Assembly: GCF_021018805.1 (NCBI RefSeq)
Contig: NC_086248.1
Location: forward strand, 58,409,485 to 58,473,484
Reading direction: 5' to 3'
Source: Prinia subflava
Taxonomy: Eukaryota; Chordata; Aves; Passeriformes; Cisticolidae
Length of the DNA stretch: 64,000 nucleotides
Within the stretch, counting starts at the first letter, position 1. Each line of letters begins with the position of its first letter. The translations under genes were made by a program, and so were the position numbers. Of this stretch, positions 49,819 to 62,591 are shown piece after piece. The notes beneath the pieces were generated by a model. The model did no database searches. It saw only the letters and a list, made by a program, of their open reading frames with translations, and was not told the DNA's origin.

Positions 49819-51435
49819 GTATGTACACAGCCACCCTCAAATCTTTAACACTGCTGTCTGCCTTCCTGCCTTTTAACTTCATTGGGCAGTTTATATGGTT
49901 TCTAACTAAAAGGGGGAGCTACTGATTTTATTGAGTTCAAGTCTATTAAATAAAAATTATTTTATTAAATAAAAAATGAAAAGCTCCTGAATGTTGTGTT
50001 ATCTTGTCCAAATTCGCATGAAAAATGATACAACCATTGTTTTCAGTAGAATTGGAATTCTTCTGTTATTGTTTTTAACTCAGGGTTATTTTGGTCTCAT
50101 GATATGCTTCAGATCCTGATGAACAAAATTTAACCCAGGATTTTGCAGCATTTTGCAGTTCAGTGTGAAGAGCATTGATAGTCTCAAATCAGTTCATATT
50201 TGTTAAAGAAACTTCTGGATGTGTAATTCTTCTTCTGTGAATCCTAGAAGGGAAAGTTAATTTCTCTGTTCCAGTACTGTACATATATTTTAGATGTGAA
50301 TTAATTTAACCCAACAATATTAAAGACTTACTCATTTTATAAGAGCCAAGACAAATGCCACTTTCCTGGAACATATATAATAATGATGGCTTGTTGTAGC
50401 CTGCTAAAAATTTTGGATTGCTTTTATCAATGAAGAGTAATCAGTAGCTGTACAGATGTATAGCTATATCTGTAGGAAAAACTTAGCAAACTAGTAAGTG
50501 CTCAGAGCAGGAGGGATTAGATCCCATGTATTTTGTGTGTAAGGAGCTAATTAGATTATAGACTGGTTCCTCCTTTATCTGGCACACCTAATGCTTACTT
50601 ATGCCACAGAAAGTCTGGTGCAAGAGAGAATAGTAGCTCATCACGTTTGTCCTCTCCTCAATAAATCATTTATAAGTCCAGCAAAGGCAGGTCAAGTCTG
50701 GGAATCTTAGGAGAAAAAGGGAAGAACTAAAGGAAAAATGATCTTGTGTTGGTGCAGTTGAGATTGGATCTGCATTTTCATCAACTCAAGGATGAGGGAA
50801 GAGCTGAGACTGATTTTGTTAATCTCAGTTTTGGGACTCAAGAAAGAGGAATATGTAAAATCTGCTTTTGCTTCTAGAAGTAAAGACAGTGATTGATTTT
50901 TTTAGATGAGATTTTATGCATTGATCTGAACATCCTGGATTATATGGCTAGAACTCTTCAAAGAGTATGTAGTTAATATCACAGCTATGATCCAGAAAAG
51001 ACAAGAAAGGCAAACTAAAACCAGAGAATCCATACATGAATATGCAATGCAGATTTAGCTTTGACCTTCGTACATATGGCAGATCATAGCTAGGATTTAT
51101 AATTATGATTTATATTGATGACATTACAAGTTTTCATTTGACACATTTACATCCAATTATGCTTACATGTGTTTACTTAGTTATCTACTGTACCAGTTTT
51201 AAGTCTTTTCATATCTCTTCTCTAGGATGCAGGTTCTAATAAGTTTTTGACTATTTTATATGTTACTGTTTTACTCTCATAAAATTGTGCAGGTTTCTTA
51301 ACTAGCATTTTTTAGATTAAAGTAGTCCAAAAGAAATACTGCAGTTCTGTCCAAATTTTCTTTCAAATATAAATGTTCTGGAATCTTTATTTTGTACAGT
51401 GGTTCTCACCTGAGAAAAGTTGTCTGGATTTCATA

Positions 51436-51455
51436 CTTTCCTTTCCTTTCCTTTC
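51436..51455. repeat. CTTTC pentanucleotide repeat (4 units)
   Basis: Four perfect units, followed about 70 bases on by TTTTATTG and TTG repeats to about 51575. Confidence 0.9.
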
Positions 51456-54400
51456 CTTCTGAAATGTTGTAAGATTTCTATAGTCACTACAGGAACTGGC
51501 AGTTCAAAAATAGTCAGTGTTGTGGTGTTTTTATTGTTTTTATTGTTTATATTTTTATTGTTGTTGTTGTTTTCTTCCTTTAAGAAACTGAGCTCACAGT
51601 TTATAAAAAAGGACATCAGGATCAGCATAAATTGTATCTGCTCTTATAGTACTACTAAAAATGCATGAAGTCTATCACTGGTTCATAAGCAAGAGTTTTA
51701 AAATATTTATTTTATGAAGTCTTGGAAAAAAAATCTTGAGATCCCTCAGTTACAAGTAATAAATTTTTCATACCTGCAGATGATTTCAGGGAAGGAAAAA
51801 TTAATGTACATGAAGTAAAACAGTCAAAGTTTTTCTGGAGTTGTTATTGATCTCCTATTGTCCACACAGGTGTGTGGGGAAGAAAAACCTTTCTTCTAAA
51901 TCTAGACCTTTATAATTGTCACATTTCTCTCAGATTAAGATAAAGATTAAGTAAATATTCTTGTAATGCCATTGGGCTTAACTTTTAAGTGATAATGTTT
52001 AATTTTTAAATTTTTTTTAGATTTTTTTTTCTGAGGAGAGCTATGAAGATTTTCTCTTTTGGTAGATATAACAGAACCTTTTATTCAAAATACTAAAATC
52101 GTAGCTCTGTGGTTAGCTCAAGATTTACACTGTTCTCCAATAATTCCTAGTTATGTGATTGGATCTTTTAGTTTAAATAATCAACTCATGTTCACGTTTT
52201 GTCCATGAAGGATTTGCCTTTTTTTAAGGCATTAGTTCTATAATATGCTTGAATAATTGTCTGTGTCTTATCTCACTTTTATCTCCATCTCCACAATTTG
52301 CTTATGATGACAAAACTTTTAGTTTTAATGGAAAACATATGTAATCTTTCTTTCCCCTAAATGTAATCCCAGTTTTTCTTCTGCACTGAATTAGCTGAGG
52401 TTTCTCAATAAATTGCAAAAGTTGCCAACTTGTGACTTTTTTCTGCCATTTAAGTGATATAAGTAATAACAGCTATTAAATATGGACTTTCAGTAAATAT
52501 TGGGGAAGACAGACAAAATCTTGATTAAATATCTCTGGTTAATTCTAAACATATGATGTAGAATATGGTTGCTGAGGTTTTCCTCATAGAAGGTCACTTA
52601 ATGCAGAATGAAAAAGTTCATTTATATTATTTTTAGTAGAGCGGACACAACTGAAGTGTGTTTTAGAGGCTTCATGTAGAAAAAAAATGCAGGCTTCAAG
52701 TGGCCCTTGAACTGTGTGGTAGGAACATATACGTATGAGTTCCTCTTATGAGTTCCTGTGGAAACTTTATTGATTTTTTTTTTTCCCTGTTCTTTGGTCT
52801 TTTAAAAACTTCTTTAGTTACTGAAGAGTTATTTTTTTTCTCTCCTCTTGAGTTTGCAAGTGTTTTCTTCTGCACCTGTTTACTGTGCTGCTTCAAGAGA
52901 CAATTCGACTGCAAGAATCTCTGCTGATGCAGTCGGCATCTGAGGCGTAATTTACGGTGGTTATATTTTGTCCAAAATGCTTCATTCTCTCTTTCTGAAT
53001 AAACCCAAAGGACCTTAAAATTAGGTGTTATTTTTTAGTTTGTGCTTCCCTGTTTGTACGTGAGGATAAAGTGGACACATAAGTAAGATCCTTGCCACGT
53101 CCCTTTGCCTTCTGTTCCCTAGCAGGGGAGAGAAGCCTTGTTTTTGTTTCCAATCTGCTGATGCCTTCTTGAAGCCTGTTTTTATTCTGATTTGAAGAAG
53201 AGTATTCTAGCTTTCACATGTTGGACGATTCCAGCTCTCAAATGGAGTTACAGCAGTTGCAACCCTGAAGCTCCAACCATATGTAAAGTGCAATACAGAC
53301 CTCATTTTCTGTTTTCCCATTGTTTGAAAGGCTTTCTGATGACTTGGGCGTAAAGACCCTAATTTTATGAAACCACAAGCACCTTATTTTATTGTTTTTT
53401 ACTAATTATTTTTTATAGTGTGGTAAGTGAGTGAAGGTTTCTAGTAATTAGAATGTTGCATTTTTTCCCTCCTTTCAGTGTAAGAAAAGACAGATCTATC
53501 ATTCAGTGCTGTGTGGGATCAGGGCAATAGCATACTAGTGCAATTTGTGGCTACAGCCAAAAAATGCCATAATGCTAAATTCCAGATGTGTAAAGAAAAA
53601 TCAATTATTTGCTTGATAGTCCGTGTTAAACCACCCTAACACCTACATAATTCTTTCAATTGTCAAATGCTGATGGCTTCCTAACATCAAATCACAGGAA
53701 ATGTGACCATCAAGGACTTGAGTGCTCAGGTGCTAGGTTCAGATAGTGATTATGTATATGGGGTATTTATTATCTTTGAACAGCCTGAAATCTCAGCTTG
53801 TGGAGAGAAGATTCTGTGTACTCTTTGTTGTGATAATGAAATTACAGTGTAACATCACATTTGAAGCCTACATCCTTCTGTGTAACGCTCATAAATAGTC
53901 TGAGAAGACTCCAGAAATTACTGTGATACAGCCCAGGGAGTGAAACTCCCTGCTGGCCGTAATAGAGTGCTAACACTACATGCCATTTGACTGTAGAAAC
54001 TTGCATTAACTCCTAGAAATTGGAGTCTCGAGGCTTCAGTTTTTTCTTTCAGTGTTCTTTTGAAATAGTTACCCACCTCTAAGCCAGTCTGGTTCAGTGC
54101 AACAGTCTTGCTGAAGTTTAAGATAATTTTATACAGGGAAAATGAAAAAGCAAACTTTTTCATTCTCAGAGAAGGACCTTGCTGATTTTCATCTTTAAAT
54201 GGAGACGTCTATGCTTCTTTCTGTATTTATTAATGAAAAAGGCTAGAGAGTTATTAAAATCATTCTCAAAAGTAGAAGTAAATTGATGTCTGATGCAACT
54301 ACCAGACAGACTCAAGGTCTTCTACATTTTCATGTAATTATCTTTTAATAAACTATTAAAGAAGAGAAATTAGTGAATGAAGGAAAATGGATTGTGGATG

Positions 54401-55114
54401 TGAAATGATTCTGGTTTGTTCGAGGAGAACCTCAATGATACTTATTAGACATACTGTTCTGCATTCAGCCAAATAACTGTGTAGGTGGGGCTTGATAAAA
54501 GTATGAGGAAATGTACTCTCTAAAGTTGTAATTGTTGGGCTGAAATCATGTCCTCATGCACATTTGAAGCAAGGTTTTTTGAGTTTACAGCCATTTTCTG
54601 AGAAAGTAAAGTGGAAATGAAATCGGATTTTTAGTGAAATATTTTTTTCTCCTCTTTGCACTCATGTAAAGGGGAGTCACTGCCATTAAATTGTCAACAT
54701 TTACAATATTCCTGTGTTCTAATCCCAGAATTAGAAAGAAGAGAAAGTTGTTGTGAACACCTTTGCCAAAAATGATTTATCTTCCTATTCTACTTTATAA
54801 AATGATCTGTGCTAGGAGGAAATCTAGGAAGTCTTTTGTTGAGCCACCTGCTCAAAGCAGATTCAACAATGAATTTATACATGGCTAAGACCTTTTGAAA
54901 TCAGGTGGAAACAGGATAAAATGGGACAACTTGTCATATGCTTGTATAGTATATGCTATAACTGGATATGTAAAAAAATTAATACTGCAGAATTTTTAAT
55001 GTCTAACTCTTGAGCACTTGCTTGAGATTGTAAAGCTGATTATAGTTGTGTATTTGTTTACCTTGGCTTTTTGGCTTTTTTATACTTTTTCATTACTTGT
55101 GTAATTCCTAGAGT

Positions 55115-55445
55115 ACTAGAGCTGTAAGAGACCTCAAGAGGGACTTTTTACAAGATAATTTACTAGCAGGACAAGGGCTAATGCCTTCAAACTGGAAGAG
55201 GGTAGGTTTGGATGAGATATTAGGAAGAAATTCATTTCTCTGAAGGTGGTGGAAGGACACTGGAACAGGTTGCTCAGAGATGTTGCCCCATCCCTGGAAG
55301 TGTTCAAGGTCAGCTTGGATGGGGCTCTGAGCAACCTGGTCTAATGAAAGGTGTCTTTGCCTCTGGCAAGGAGGTTAGAACTAGATATCTTTAAGATCCT
55401 CTCCGACCCAAAGCAGTCCATGATTCTGTGATTGTATGATTCTGG
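55115..55445 (+). mobile_element. CR1 LINE 3' fragment, plus strand
   Basis: Blocks in order: GGAAGAAATTCATTTCTCTG, CACTGGAACAGGTTGCTCAG, AGATGTTGCCCCATCCCTGG, AAGTGTTCAAGGTCAGCTTG, then GATCCTCTCCGACCC and the terminal ATTCTGTGATTGTATGATTC. A standard avian CR1 3' end in the ESR1 sense orientation. Confidence 0.96.
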
Positions 55446-56060
55446 TTCTTCTCTTGGTTAGATATTTACAGTTCAGTCCTAGCACTCAGTCCTGGTATCA
55501 GGCCAAGCACCTCCAATACTCAATTAACTTAATTAAATGCAGCAATTAAAATTCCTTGTTGTCTTTGAGATTTATACCAATGGACTCACTGTCCTAAAAT
55601 GACTGGCTTTCCCAAATCATGGTTGAGGTAAAAGTAGAGAAAGTTCCTCTAAAGGCTTTATTGTGATCCCTGAAATATCTAAAGGCTCATTGTTAATATT
55701 GTCTAGAAATGGGGAAGCTGCCATACTTACCCAAATTTGGTATGAGTTTATCAGGATTGTCAGCACTGAAAGGGATTAATTTGAATGATGGAATAATTGA
55801 ACTTCTCGTTTCACTTCTACGTGTCCTAAGATGCTCTTTAAAACATGTGCTATGACTGACAAATATTGAATACAAAAATACAGATTAGGATGAATCATGT
55901 CTTGCACCTTCATCTTTAATTAACAGATCATTGATTCTCAAACTGTGCATTATGAATAGTCATTAGAGACCCCAAATGACAATTGCCTGCTTGTTAACAG
56001 CTATTTTTGTCACCAGATCTTTAAGACTTTACATAGAAGACCAGCTTTATCACCTGCATT

Positions 56061-56175
56061 TTAGTTAGTAGGAATTCTGGAGCACTGAGATATGTGGTGT
56101 GACTTGGTCAATGAGCAAACTGGTAGCAGAGCCAGGAGTTGAACCAGAATATCTGAATCTAAACCCCAACTGTGA
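56061..56175 (+). mobile_element. MIR-like SINE core relic
   Basis: The stretch GTGACTTGGTCAATG, then GTAGCAGAGCCAGGAGTTGA and ACCAGAATATCTGAATCTA follows the conserved core of MIR/CORE-SINEs (GTGACTTGCCCAAGG, GGCAGAGCCGGGATTCGAAC). Such cores are tRNA-derived and very old in amniotes. An open frame crossing it (56099-56317) is not a gene. Confidence 0.65.
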
Positions 56176-57486
56176 CTTCCTTCTCCCCTCAGAAGTGGGT
56201 CCTGATTACAGAGAAGAAATAACCCCCAGTTTGGAAAAAGAGAAGATTTATTTGAAAAAACCCCACATACAGCACTCAGGAGTTGAAAAGACTGTAATAT
56301 CCAGGTGCATAGACTGAACATAAATCTGTATCTTATTTATAGTACTGTCTAGATATCTTTGTCAGAAAACGAGCTGTTAAGCACTGTCACTTGGGGGTCA
56401 GTTTGAGATTAGACATTAAATTCTGATTAATCTTTTTAGAAGATTTCAGACAATGTTTCTCATTTAAACTAATTGTCAACCCACCTGGGTTTTCAGCACA
56501 ATTTACATCACTGTTTCATTTTCTGAAAGAGAAATGGGAATGAAATAAGTGGCTGATTGTCTGAATCGTATTCAAAAGAAGTATTTATTAGGTTATAAAA
56601 TTTGAATTTGGAAGTGGTGTTACTTTTCTGTGACCAAATAATATATTTGTTTAGAGAGATTCAAGCAGAAAAGTCCTCCAAAATCTCAAAAGTCTTTAAA
56701 ATCACCTTGGAAGGACCATCATGCTGAGATCCGTTACGATGTTAGAACCTACATTGCAGTCATAGCTCCAGCAATCTCCGTCTGTTACAAATCGATCAAG
56801 AATGAAATTATATTATTGACTTCTACTCACATACAGCACTACAGTGACCTTATGTTTTAAAGGAAGCTGTAGGATTGTCTTTAATTTCCAACAAAGCATT
56901 ATAAAGCTATTGAATTCACCAGAGGTGTGCCTAATGAGGCCTTCCTGTAAAGTGAAATTGCCATAAGAGGCTGTTAGAGAGCTGCCTCACTTGCATCTGC
57001 CCCTTGGGCTCTAAAGCCAGTTGTGCTTAGACACTCAGGTTTGTGTTTGAAAGGGAACTGCTGGCTTGTTCACACTGTTTTACTTTTGCAGTCCCTTACT
57101 TTGGCTAATGGCAGCAAGGATGCCAAAGTGAGCCTGGACTCAGCCCCAGAGGCCTTCTCACAACAGTTCAGCAAATCCTTCCCATCCTTGGACATTTGAA
57201 GAGAGGCTTTCAAATTTCTGGCCTCTTCAAACCCAGCTCCAGTTTCAGAAAGTTGTGTTTATGTCACAGGAAAATCTGTTTTCTTCCTTTGCAAACACTG
57301 GGCTAAAGGATTTGCGTGGTATCTCTGCCATGGCCTGTTCTGTGCATTCTCCTTTAACACCCTGATCATCAGCAGGGCAATTGACTCTCTGCCTCTCAGA
57401 CAGATACTTTCTTATTTATAATATCTTTTACTTACCACATACATTTTGTCTTTTGTTGTCAAGCAGGGTTTGTTTTACAAAACACT

Positions 57487-57525
57487 AGAGATTCTTTCTC
57501 TCTAAAACAGAGATTCTTTCTCTCT
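57487..57525. repeat. Direct tandem duplication AGAGATTCTTTCTCTCT
   Basis: Two perfect 17-base copies at 57487-57503 and 57509-57525, separated by AAAAC; probably a recent slippage duplication. Confidence 0.95.
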
Positions 57526-57837
57526 GGCAATTTTCAACAGGGTGCCAATGAGGTAGGTTGGTCTTGAAGAGCAATGACATTGTTTAGAAGAGGAGGTGTT
57601 TGCAAGCACATTTGAAACACTCTTTTGACAAACTGACAAAATTATAGGCTGTTAATGCTACAAGGCTGTGTGTGTATGTAGAAGTGTCAAATCTCTCTCC
57701 TCTGGGGTCTGCTGACAAGGAGCAGAAGTGTGGACAAAGAGCCTCAGGTTCAAAGGTTGTTCCAGGCTGGGAAGTTAGCTGGCAAACCATCACTGTTTCC
57801 AAACCCAGTCACAGATCCATCTTTTTGTTGTCATCTT

Positions 57838-58030
57838 AAATTAAATAAATAAATAAACAAACAAAAAACAAGCAAAAAGAAAAAGAAAAAACAAACAAAC
57901 AAACAAAAATAACCTCCCCAAAATACCACAAGAAAAGCCCACCAAAACCAACAAAAACCCCAACCAAACAAAACCACAAAAAAGCAAAAAACAAAAACAA
58001 AAACAACAAAAAAAAAAAAAGAAAAGAGAG
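57838..58030. repeat. A/C-rich low-complexity block
   Basis: About 190 bases almost wholly A and C, built of AAAC, AAACC and AACC words with A runs. On the minus strand it reads as a Phe/Trp/Val-rich frame (57831-58232) that is an artefact of composition. Confidence 0.93.
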
Positions 58031-58484
58031 AAAAATAAAGTGTGCCTACAAACTGTTGTTGATTGACCAAATTTGTAACAAGAAAGTAACTGAAAAATAA
58101 TATACAGACCAGTTCAGAAGAAATATATTTAACTTGAATAAAAGTGGAGATTATACCTGCATCTTCAAAACTAAAATGCATTATTCTGTAGTTCACACAC
58201 AGCCAAGCAAATTTGATTCTAATTGGTCTCATCCTTTTCTCCCTCTAAATATTCTTGAATATTTTAAATAACACTGAATGTATAAAAGTGGAGCTTTGTT
58301 ATTAGCAATACGTAGGGAGATAACGGCTGTTGCGTGGCTGAGATTCAATGCTCATTCAGTGCATTTTTAATTGTGGTTCTTTCATTTGAATGGTCTGGTG
58401 TTATTTTTTGTTTTGTTTTAATGATACATGAGAAAACACTAGGGAATTATTTCATAAGGTTAACATTCCTTTCACAAGCATACA

Positions 58485-58555
58485 CTCATGGAATCTCAAG
58501 TTGGAAAGGACATTAAAGATCATCTAGTTCCACCTCCCCTGCCATGGGAGTATCA
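58485..58555 (-). mobile_element. CR1 LINE 3' terminal scrap, minus strand
   Basis: TCATGGAATCTCAAGTTGGA, then AAGGACATTAAAGATCATCT and AGTTCCACCTCCCCTGCCAT, the last 70 bases of a CR1 in reverse. The rest of the element is missing, a typical severe 5' truncation. Confidence 0.93.
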
Positions 58556-59639
58556 TATGCAATTGTATTGTGCGTGTGCTGTTTTATTGCTAATCAGGGT
58601 CTAATGATTTGATTATATAATTACATAGCAGTTTTGAAATGTGTCTCCATGTCTAAAAGTCTGACTGAATTATATATGAAGCTTTATAAAACTGCCTTTG
58701 AAAACCTTGGCTCTTGCAGGTTTAAAACTCAAGTTTTGAGCTCAAGGAAATTGTTTTAGGGCTCTTGCAAGACGCTCAATCAGTTTTTGCTGGAATATTG
58801 TTTTGCATAACACTTGACAATTAAGGTCCTTTATGGGCTGAACTGTTGAATCAAAAATGATGCATTAATATAATTAAAAACCCTTACAGAATCATTGCAT
58901 TTTTGGCAAAGAAATTGTAGTTTGATAGAGTTCCCTTTTTTGGAATTAGTGACTGTGCATCACTATTATCTCTTTTTAACAGAGATAAAATTTGATTAAG
59001 TTGAAGGAGACTTGGGAGCACTTGCATTTTTCAGAGAGCTACTCACTCCTATTTAGTCCAAGAAAATGAGTAAGTTTTTTGCTTGTCCATCTAGGGCTTA
59101 GGTAAAGAGTTAGTAGTAAGTTCTATAAATCTCTGATGAATATGATACTTATACAGATTCAGAGACCTTTCTGTCTATGATAATAAAAGCTGGTGATGTG
59201 ATGCAGAAGGAATGCATACTCTTACTGACTTTTTTTTTCAGACTTAGTTTCTACAAAATCCAGTAGTAAAATTGCTAAAATTGGTTGGGTGGTTAATTTT
59301 TTTAGAATCCCAAAATAAAAATGCAAGAAATAAACTTATGTGGGGCATCTCCTCCAAACTGTTTATGTTCAGCTTTGCTTAATGCACCACTTTTTTTTGT
59401 TCTAAGGTGGAGAAAAGCCAGTGGTAGGCTTTCAGATGAATTACAAACAAAACTATTGTTCTTATTTAGCATCCGGTTTATTTGTAAACAGCTAAATGGG
59501 CTTACATTTGCCATCCTTCTTCTGTTATGCAAAATCCTTATCACATCATTGTTTTACTGAACAAGGCAGGCCTAGACTAAGTAAAAAGCAAACCCAAAAA
59601 GCCTCTGATCTTCTAGTAATCTATATGATGGAGTCTTAA

Positions 59640-60290
59640 TGCTGAAGTTGCCCTACTTATTTTTATTAACCTTTAATGGATTCTGTTCTCTATCACATTT
59701 GGCCCACAGCTTTCTAACTACACCACCTTCTAATGTATTCAGATTGTCAGTTTTCTTTCTCCATGGTGAGAAAGAGAACTTCTTCCTGTCTATCCTGAAC
59801 CTTGGGGGGATATACCTGAGGGGGTATTTTCACTTGAAACCTTCTTGTATTAGAAGAGGAATTTTAGTGTTTTGCACCTTATTCATCTTTTTGTTATTCC
59901 GGATTTTGTAGTCTAGTATGTAGCTTGCAGACCAAGCAGATACAGTCAATTTAGATATTTCTTACACCAAAGTTGTTTCACATTACAAATGATCTTATCT
60001 GTATCCCATTTTCACTTATTTTTCATTTATTTTTATATCTCTTTAATTTGGGAATAACTGAACTGCACACAGTGTTCACTGTAGTGTGTCTCACGATAAT
60101 AAACTCTGTGATTTATGGAGTTGCTCTGTCCTCCCTTCCTTTCCTAGTATTTTCTAGCCTTCTATTTGCTTTCTAGACTTATCTGATGTTTTTATAGTAT
60201 TTTTCTAACCCCAACTTCTTGTTTATGAATTATGTCATTCTATCTATTTATGAGTATGTTGAACACCACAGACCCCAAGGATGCCTTCTC
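59640..60290 (-). mobile_element. Ancient CR1-like relic, minus strand
   Basis: Diverged. The best part is ACTGAACTGCACACAGTGTT, then TTCTAGCCTTCTATTTGCTT and GTATGTTGAACACCACAGAC, the order of blocks seen in old CR1/L3-type LINEs in reverse. Boundaries are uncertain. Confidence 0.5.
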
Positions 60291-62255
60291 TTTGAAAGAA
60301 AATTGCTGGATGAGCAGCCGTAAAATTTGGAATGTGAGAAAGTTAACAAATGCTTTAGTTTCTGTGAACCATGTGGGCTTGTTCCTGTGACTATATCTAC
60401 ATATTTCACAGGGCAACTTTAAGTAAAAAACATTAAATTAATACAAAGCATACAACAAAAATATCTGTTACAGATAGAGCATGCCTGCTATTGAGTATTG
60501 CAAGGAAGTTACCAGTGAGAATATCTCAATGATGACAATTTGCTAGAATTAGTCTTGTGTTTTTCTGAATAGCAAGAATCTCCTCCCCCCCTCTCCTTAT
60601 TAGAAACTGTTTAGTGGTAGGAAAGATTGGTATTGCTGAATGAAACCTTGGAACAGCAATGCATTTCAGAGTTTTGGCTTAGAAATAGTTTAGTGAATGG
60701 GAAAATGTAGATAGGTTAAACTAATAGAAGTGATGAAAGATTTATTGAACTCCCTTTATCTGAATAGATTAATGAAATAGAATCACAAAGCCCACTAGAT
60801 TTTGAATGAACTAAACATAAAATGCACAATCTCCAAATACTAATTCAGTGAAAATCTCATCATAGTTGAAGAAAGAGGAAAAGAGATTTAAAGGTTCTCC
60901 CTGTTTCTTTGAGACTGGAAAGGAACAACATTTATATGAAAGCGTTTTGTATGTGAGATGAAAATGCTGCCAACAAAGACTGGGATTCTAAAGGTTTGAA
61001 ATTTTGTGGTGTGAAGAGAGCTGAGTGAATGTTGTCTTTTCCTTTTCCCAGCCATTAAAAAGACCTGCACTGATTGCATGCAAGTTTTTATTTGGTTTTG
61101 GTTTTAATGTTTTCTCTTTTCCATTTCTTGAATGGTTTACATCTGTATTCTCTGCAGATGCTTCTTTTACTTTTCAAGCTGGGACGAGTGCTGCTTTTTC
61201 CTGTTGCATGAGAACTCCAGAATAAGCTGCATCATAAGCTGCCTTCTCCTCATACCTCAGTTCCTCATGTGCTTTCCTTATTGGTTGTCCTCCCTTGCCT
61301 CCACTTGATGATGGATTTAAGTTTCTGACTCAGTCTCAAAATGTCTGTTACTCCTCCACTTAGATCCAGACTTAACCTTCCCTTTACGGTTGGAGTCCAC
61401 GCGGGCTTTATATTTATATTTTTCTTGTAACCTTTCCACAAAGGGAGATTTTGTTCCACTGCAAAGGTCTAATGTTTGAATTGGTATGGCTGACTTCATA
61501 ATATCCTAAGGTTCAGGGTCATACAGTGCAAAGCACATTGCAGAAATCTGCAGTAATGACAATAATGGTTTGTGTTGTGCTCATTTCAGCCTTTTGATGG
61601 CGAGTCTCCCACATTAGATTCTGAGGTCGCAATTATTTCTCCTTTTCATACTTATGTTTATCTACTTAAATGGAATTCTTCATTGCTGTATAAACTCATC
61701 TTATGATGGGAACTTTCTTGAGTGTTTTTTAGATAATTATGAAGATCACAGGCTCAGAAATAAGATGATGCTTAATTAAAATAATTGGTGACATTAAGAA
61801 AAATATTCTAGATAGTTTTTGAGAGCTACTTCTGTGATCTGTCTGACTAATCACCATCATTAATTTATCACTGATAATTTATAGAATAATGTACTGCTAG
61901 AGTTTGGGACATACTTTGAATTGAAGTTTTGGGCTACAAAGAGATATTTATTCCCAATAATCGACTTCTTTTTGTGTGGCTAAGGCAGCTGTACAGTATC
62001 ACTAGTCTAGAGTCCTGTGTGAGCCCAACTTATCTGAATTTTAGGAAGGAGTGCACTATTCCTGACACTGTACTTTAAAAAAAATAGTTTTTCTGTCTGA
62101 CTACTGGTGTAAGATTCCTGGAGAAGTCCTCAGAAAATAAATCAAGCATCAGTGCTGCCTGGGTCTATCAAAAGCATCTGCTGTTGCCTGAAGCCAAGAG
62201 TACGTAATACTTAAGTTCAAGGAAAGGAGTTCACTATATTCTTGTGTGTCTCTAG

Positions 62256-62591
62256 GAGTCCGGAAAGACCGCAGAGGTGGGCGAGTGATGAAACAAAAAC
62301 GCCAAAGAGAGGAGCAGGATTCCAGGAATGGGGAGGCTTCTTCAACAGAGCTTCGAGCTCCCACCCTTTGGACAAGTCCCCTTGTGGTTAAACACAACAA
62401 GAAGAACAGCCCAGCCCTGTCCCTGACGGCAGAGCAGATGGTCAGTGCCTTGCTGGAAGCTGAGCCACCCCTAGTTTATTCTGAATATGACCCAAACAGA
62501 CCATTCAACGAAGCCTCTATGATGACCCTGTTGACCAACCTTGCAGACAGAGAATTAGTGCACATGATCAACTGGGCAAAGAGAGTTCCAG
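62256..62591 (+). CDS. ESR1: ESR1 coding exon 4: hinge and start of ligand-binding domain
   Basis: Encodes the rest of Gly246 to the first base of Gly358; 336 bp as in mammals. The acceptor is TGTCTCTAG and the donor CCAG|GTAAGG. Residues 248-263 form a basic run (RKDRRGG then RVMKQKRQR) that serves as the nuclear localisation region and C-terminal extension of the DNA-binding domain. The hinge follows to about 297. The ligand-binding domain then begins with [15 protein letters not shown], and ends in this exon with [19 protein letters not shown]343 and E345 correspond to human D351 and E353; E353 contacts the A-ring hydroxyl of oestradiol and D351 is the residue facing antioestrogen side chains. 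Residue 247 is Val, where I recall Ile in human and chicken. The next exon is outside the window. Confidence 0.98.

Larger units (their letters stand above)
49819..62255 (+). other. ESR1: ESR1 intron 3
   Basis: Donor GTATGT at 49819, acceptor GTCTCTAG ending 62255; about 12.4 kb, AT-rich. Contains a CTTTC microsatellite, a CR1 3' end (55115-55445), a MIR-like SINE core (56061-56175), a short direct duplication (57487-57525), an A/C-rich block (57838-58030), a CR1 scrap (58485-58555) and an old CR1 relic (59640-60290). The first 5 kb (49819-55100) show nothing but AT-rich unique sequence. No gene is seen. Confidence 0.9.
6165..62591 (+). other. ESR1: Oestrogen receptor alpha gene, 5' half (coding exons 1-4), partial
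   Basis: Gene-level entry. The four exons join in one frame with intron phases 2, 1 and 1, and the open boundary after exon 4 is phase 1. Exon lengths of 191, 117 and 336 bp for exons 2-4 equal those I know for mammalian ESR1. The product is a ligand-activated nuclear transcription factor that binds oestradiol and oestrogen response elements as a dimer. In birds it acts in oviduct, liver (vitellogenin) and brain. Only residues 1-358 are encoded here; most of the ligand-binding domain, including the AF-2 helix 12, lies beyond the right edge. All four reading-frame joins are clean, with no frameshift or stop, so this is an intact gene cut by the window and not a pseudogene. ESR2 is less likely because the N-terminal domain matches ERalpha. 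Confidence 0.98.

Noticed and set aside
57831..58232. 133-codon minus-strand frame rich in Phe, Trp and Val
   Set aside because: Pure translation of the A/C-rich low-complexity block.
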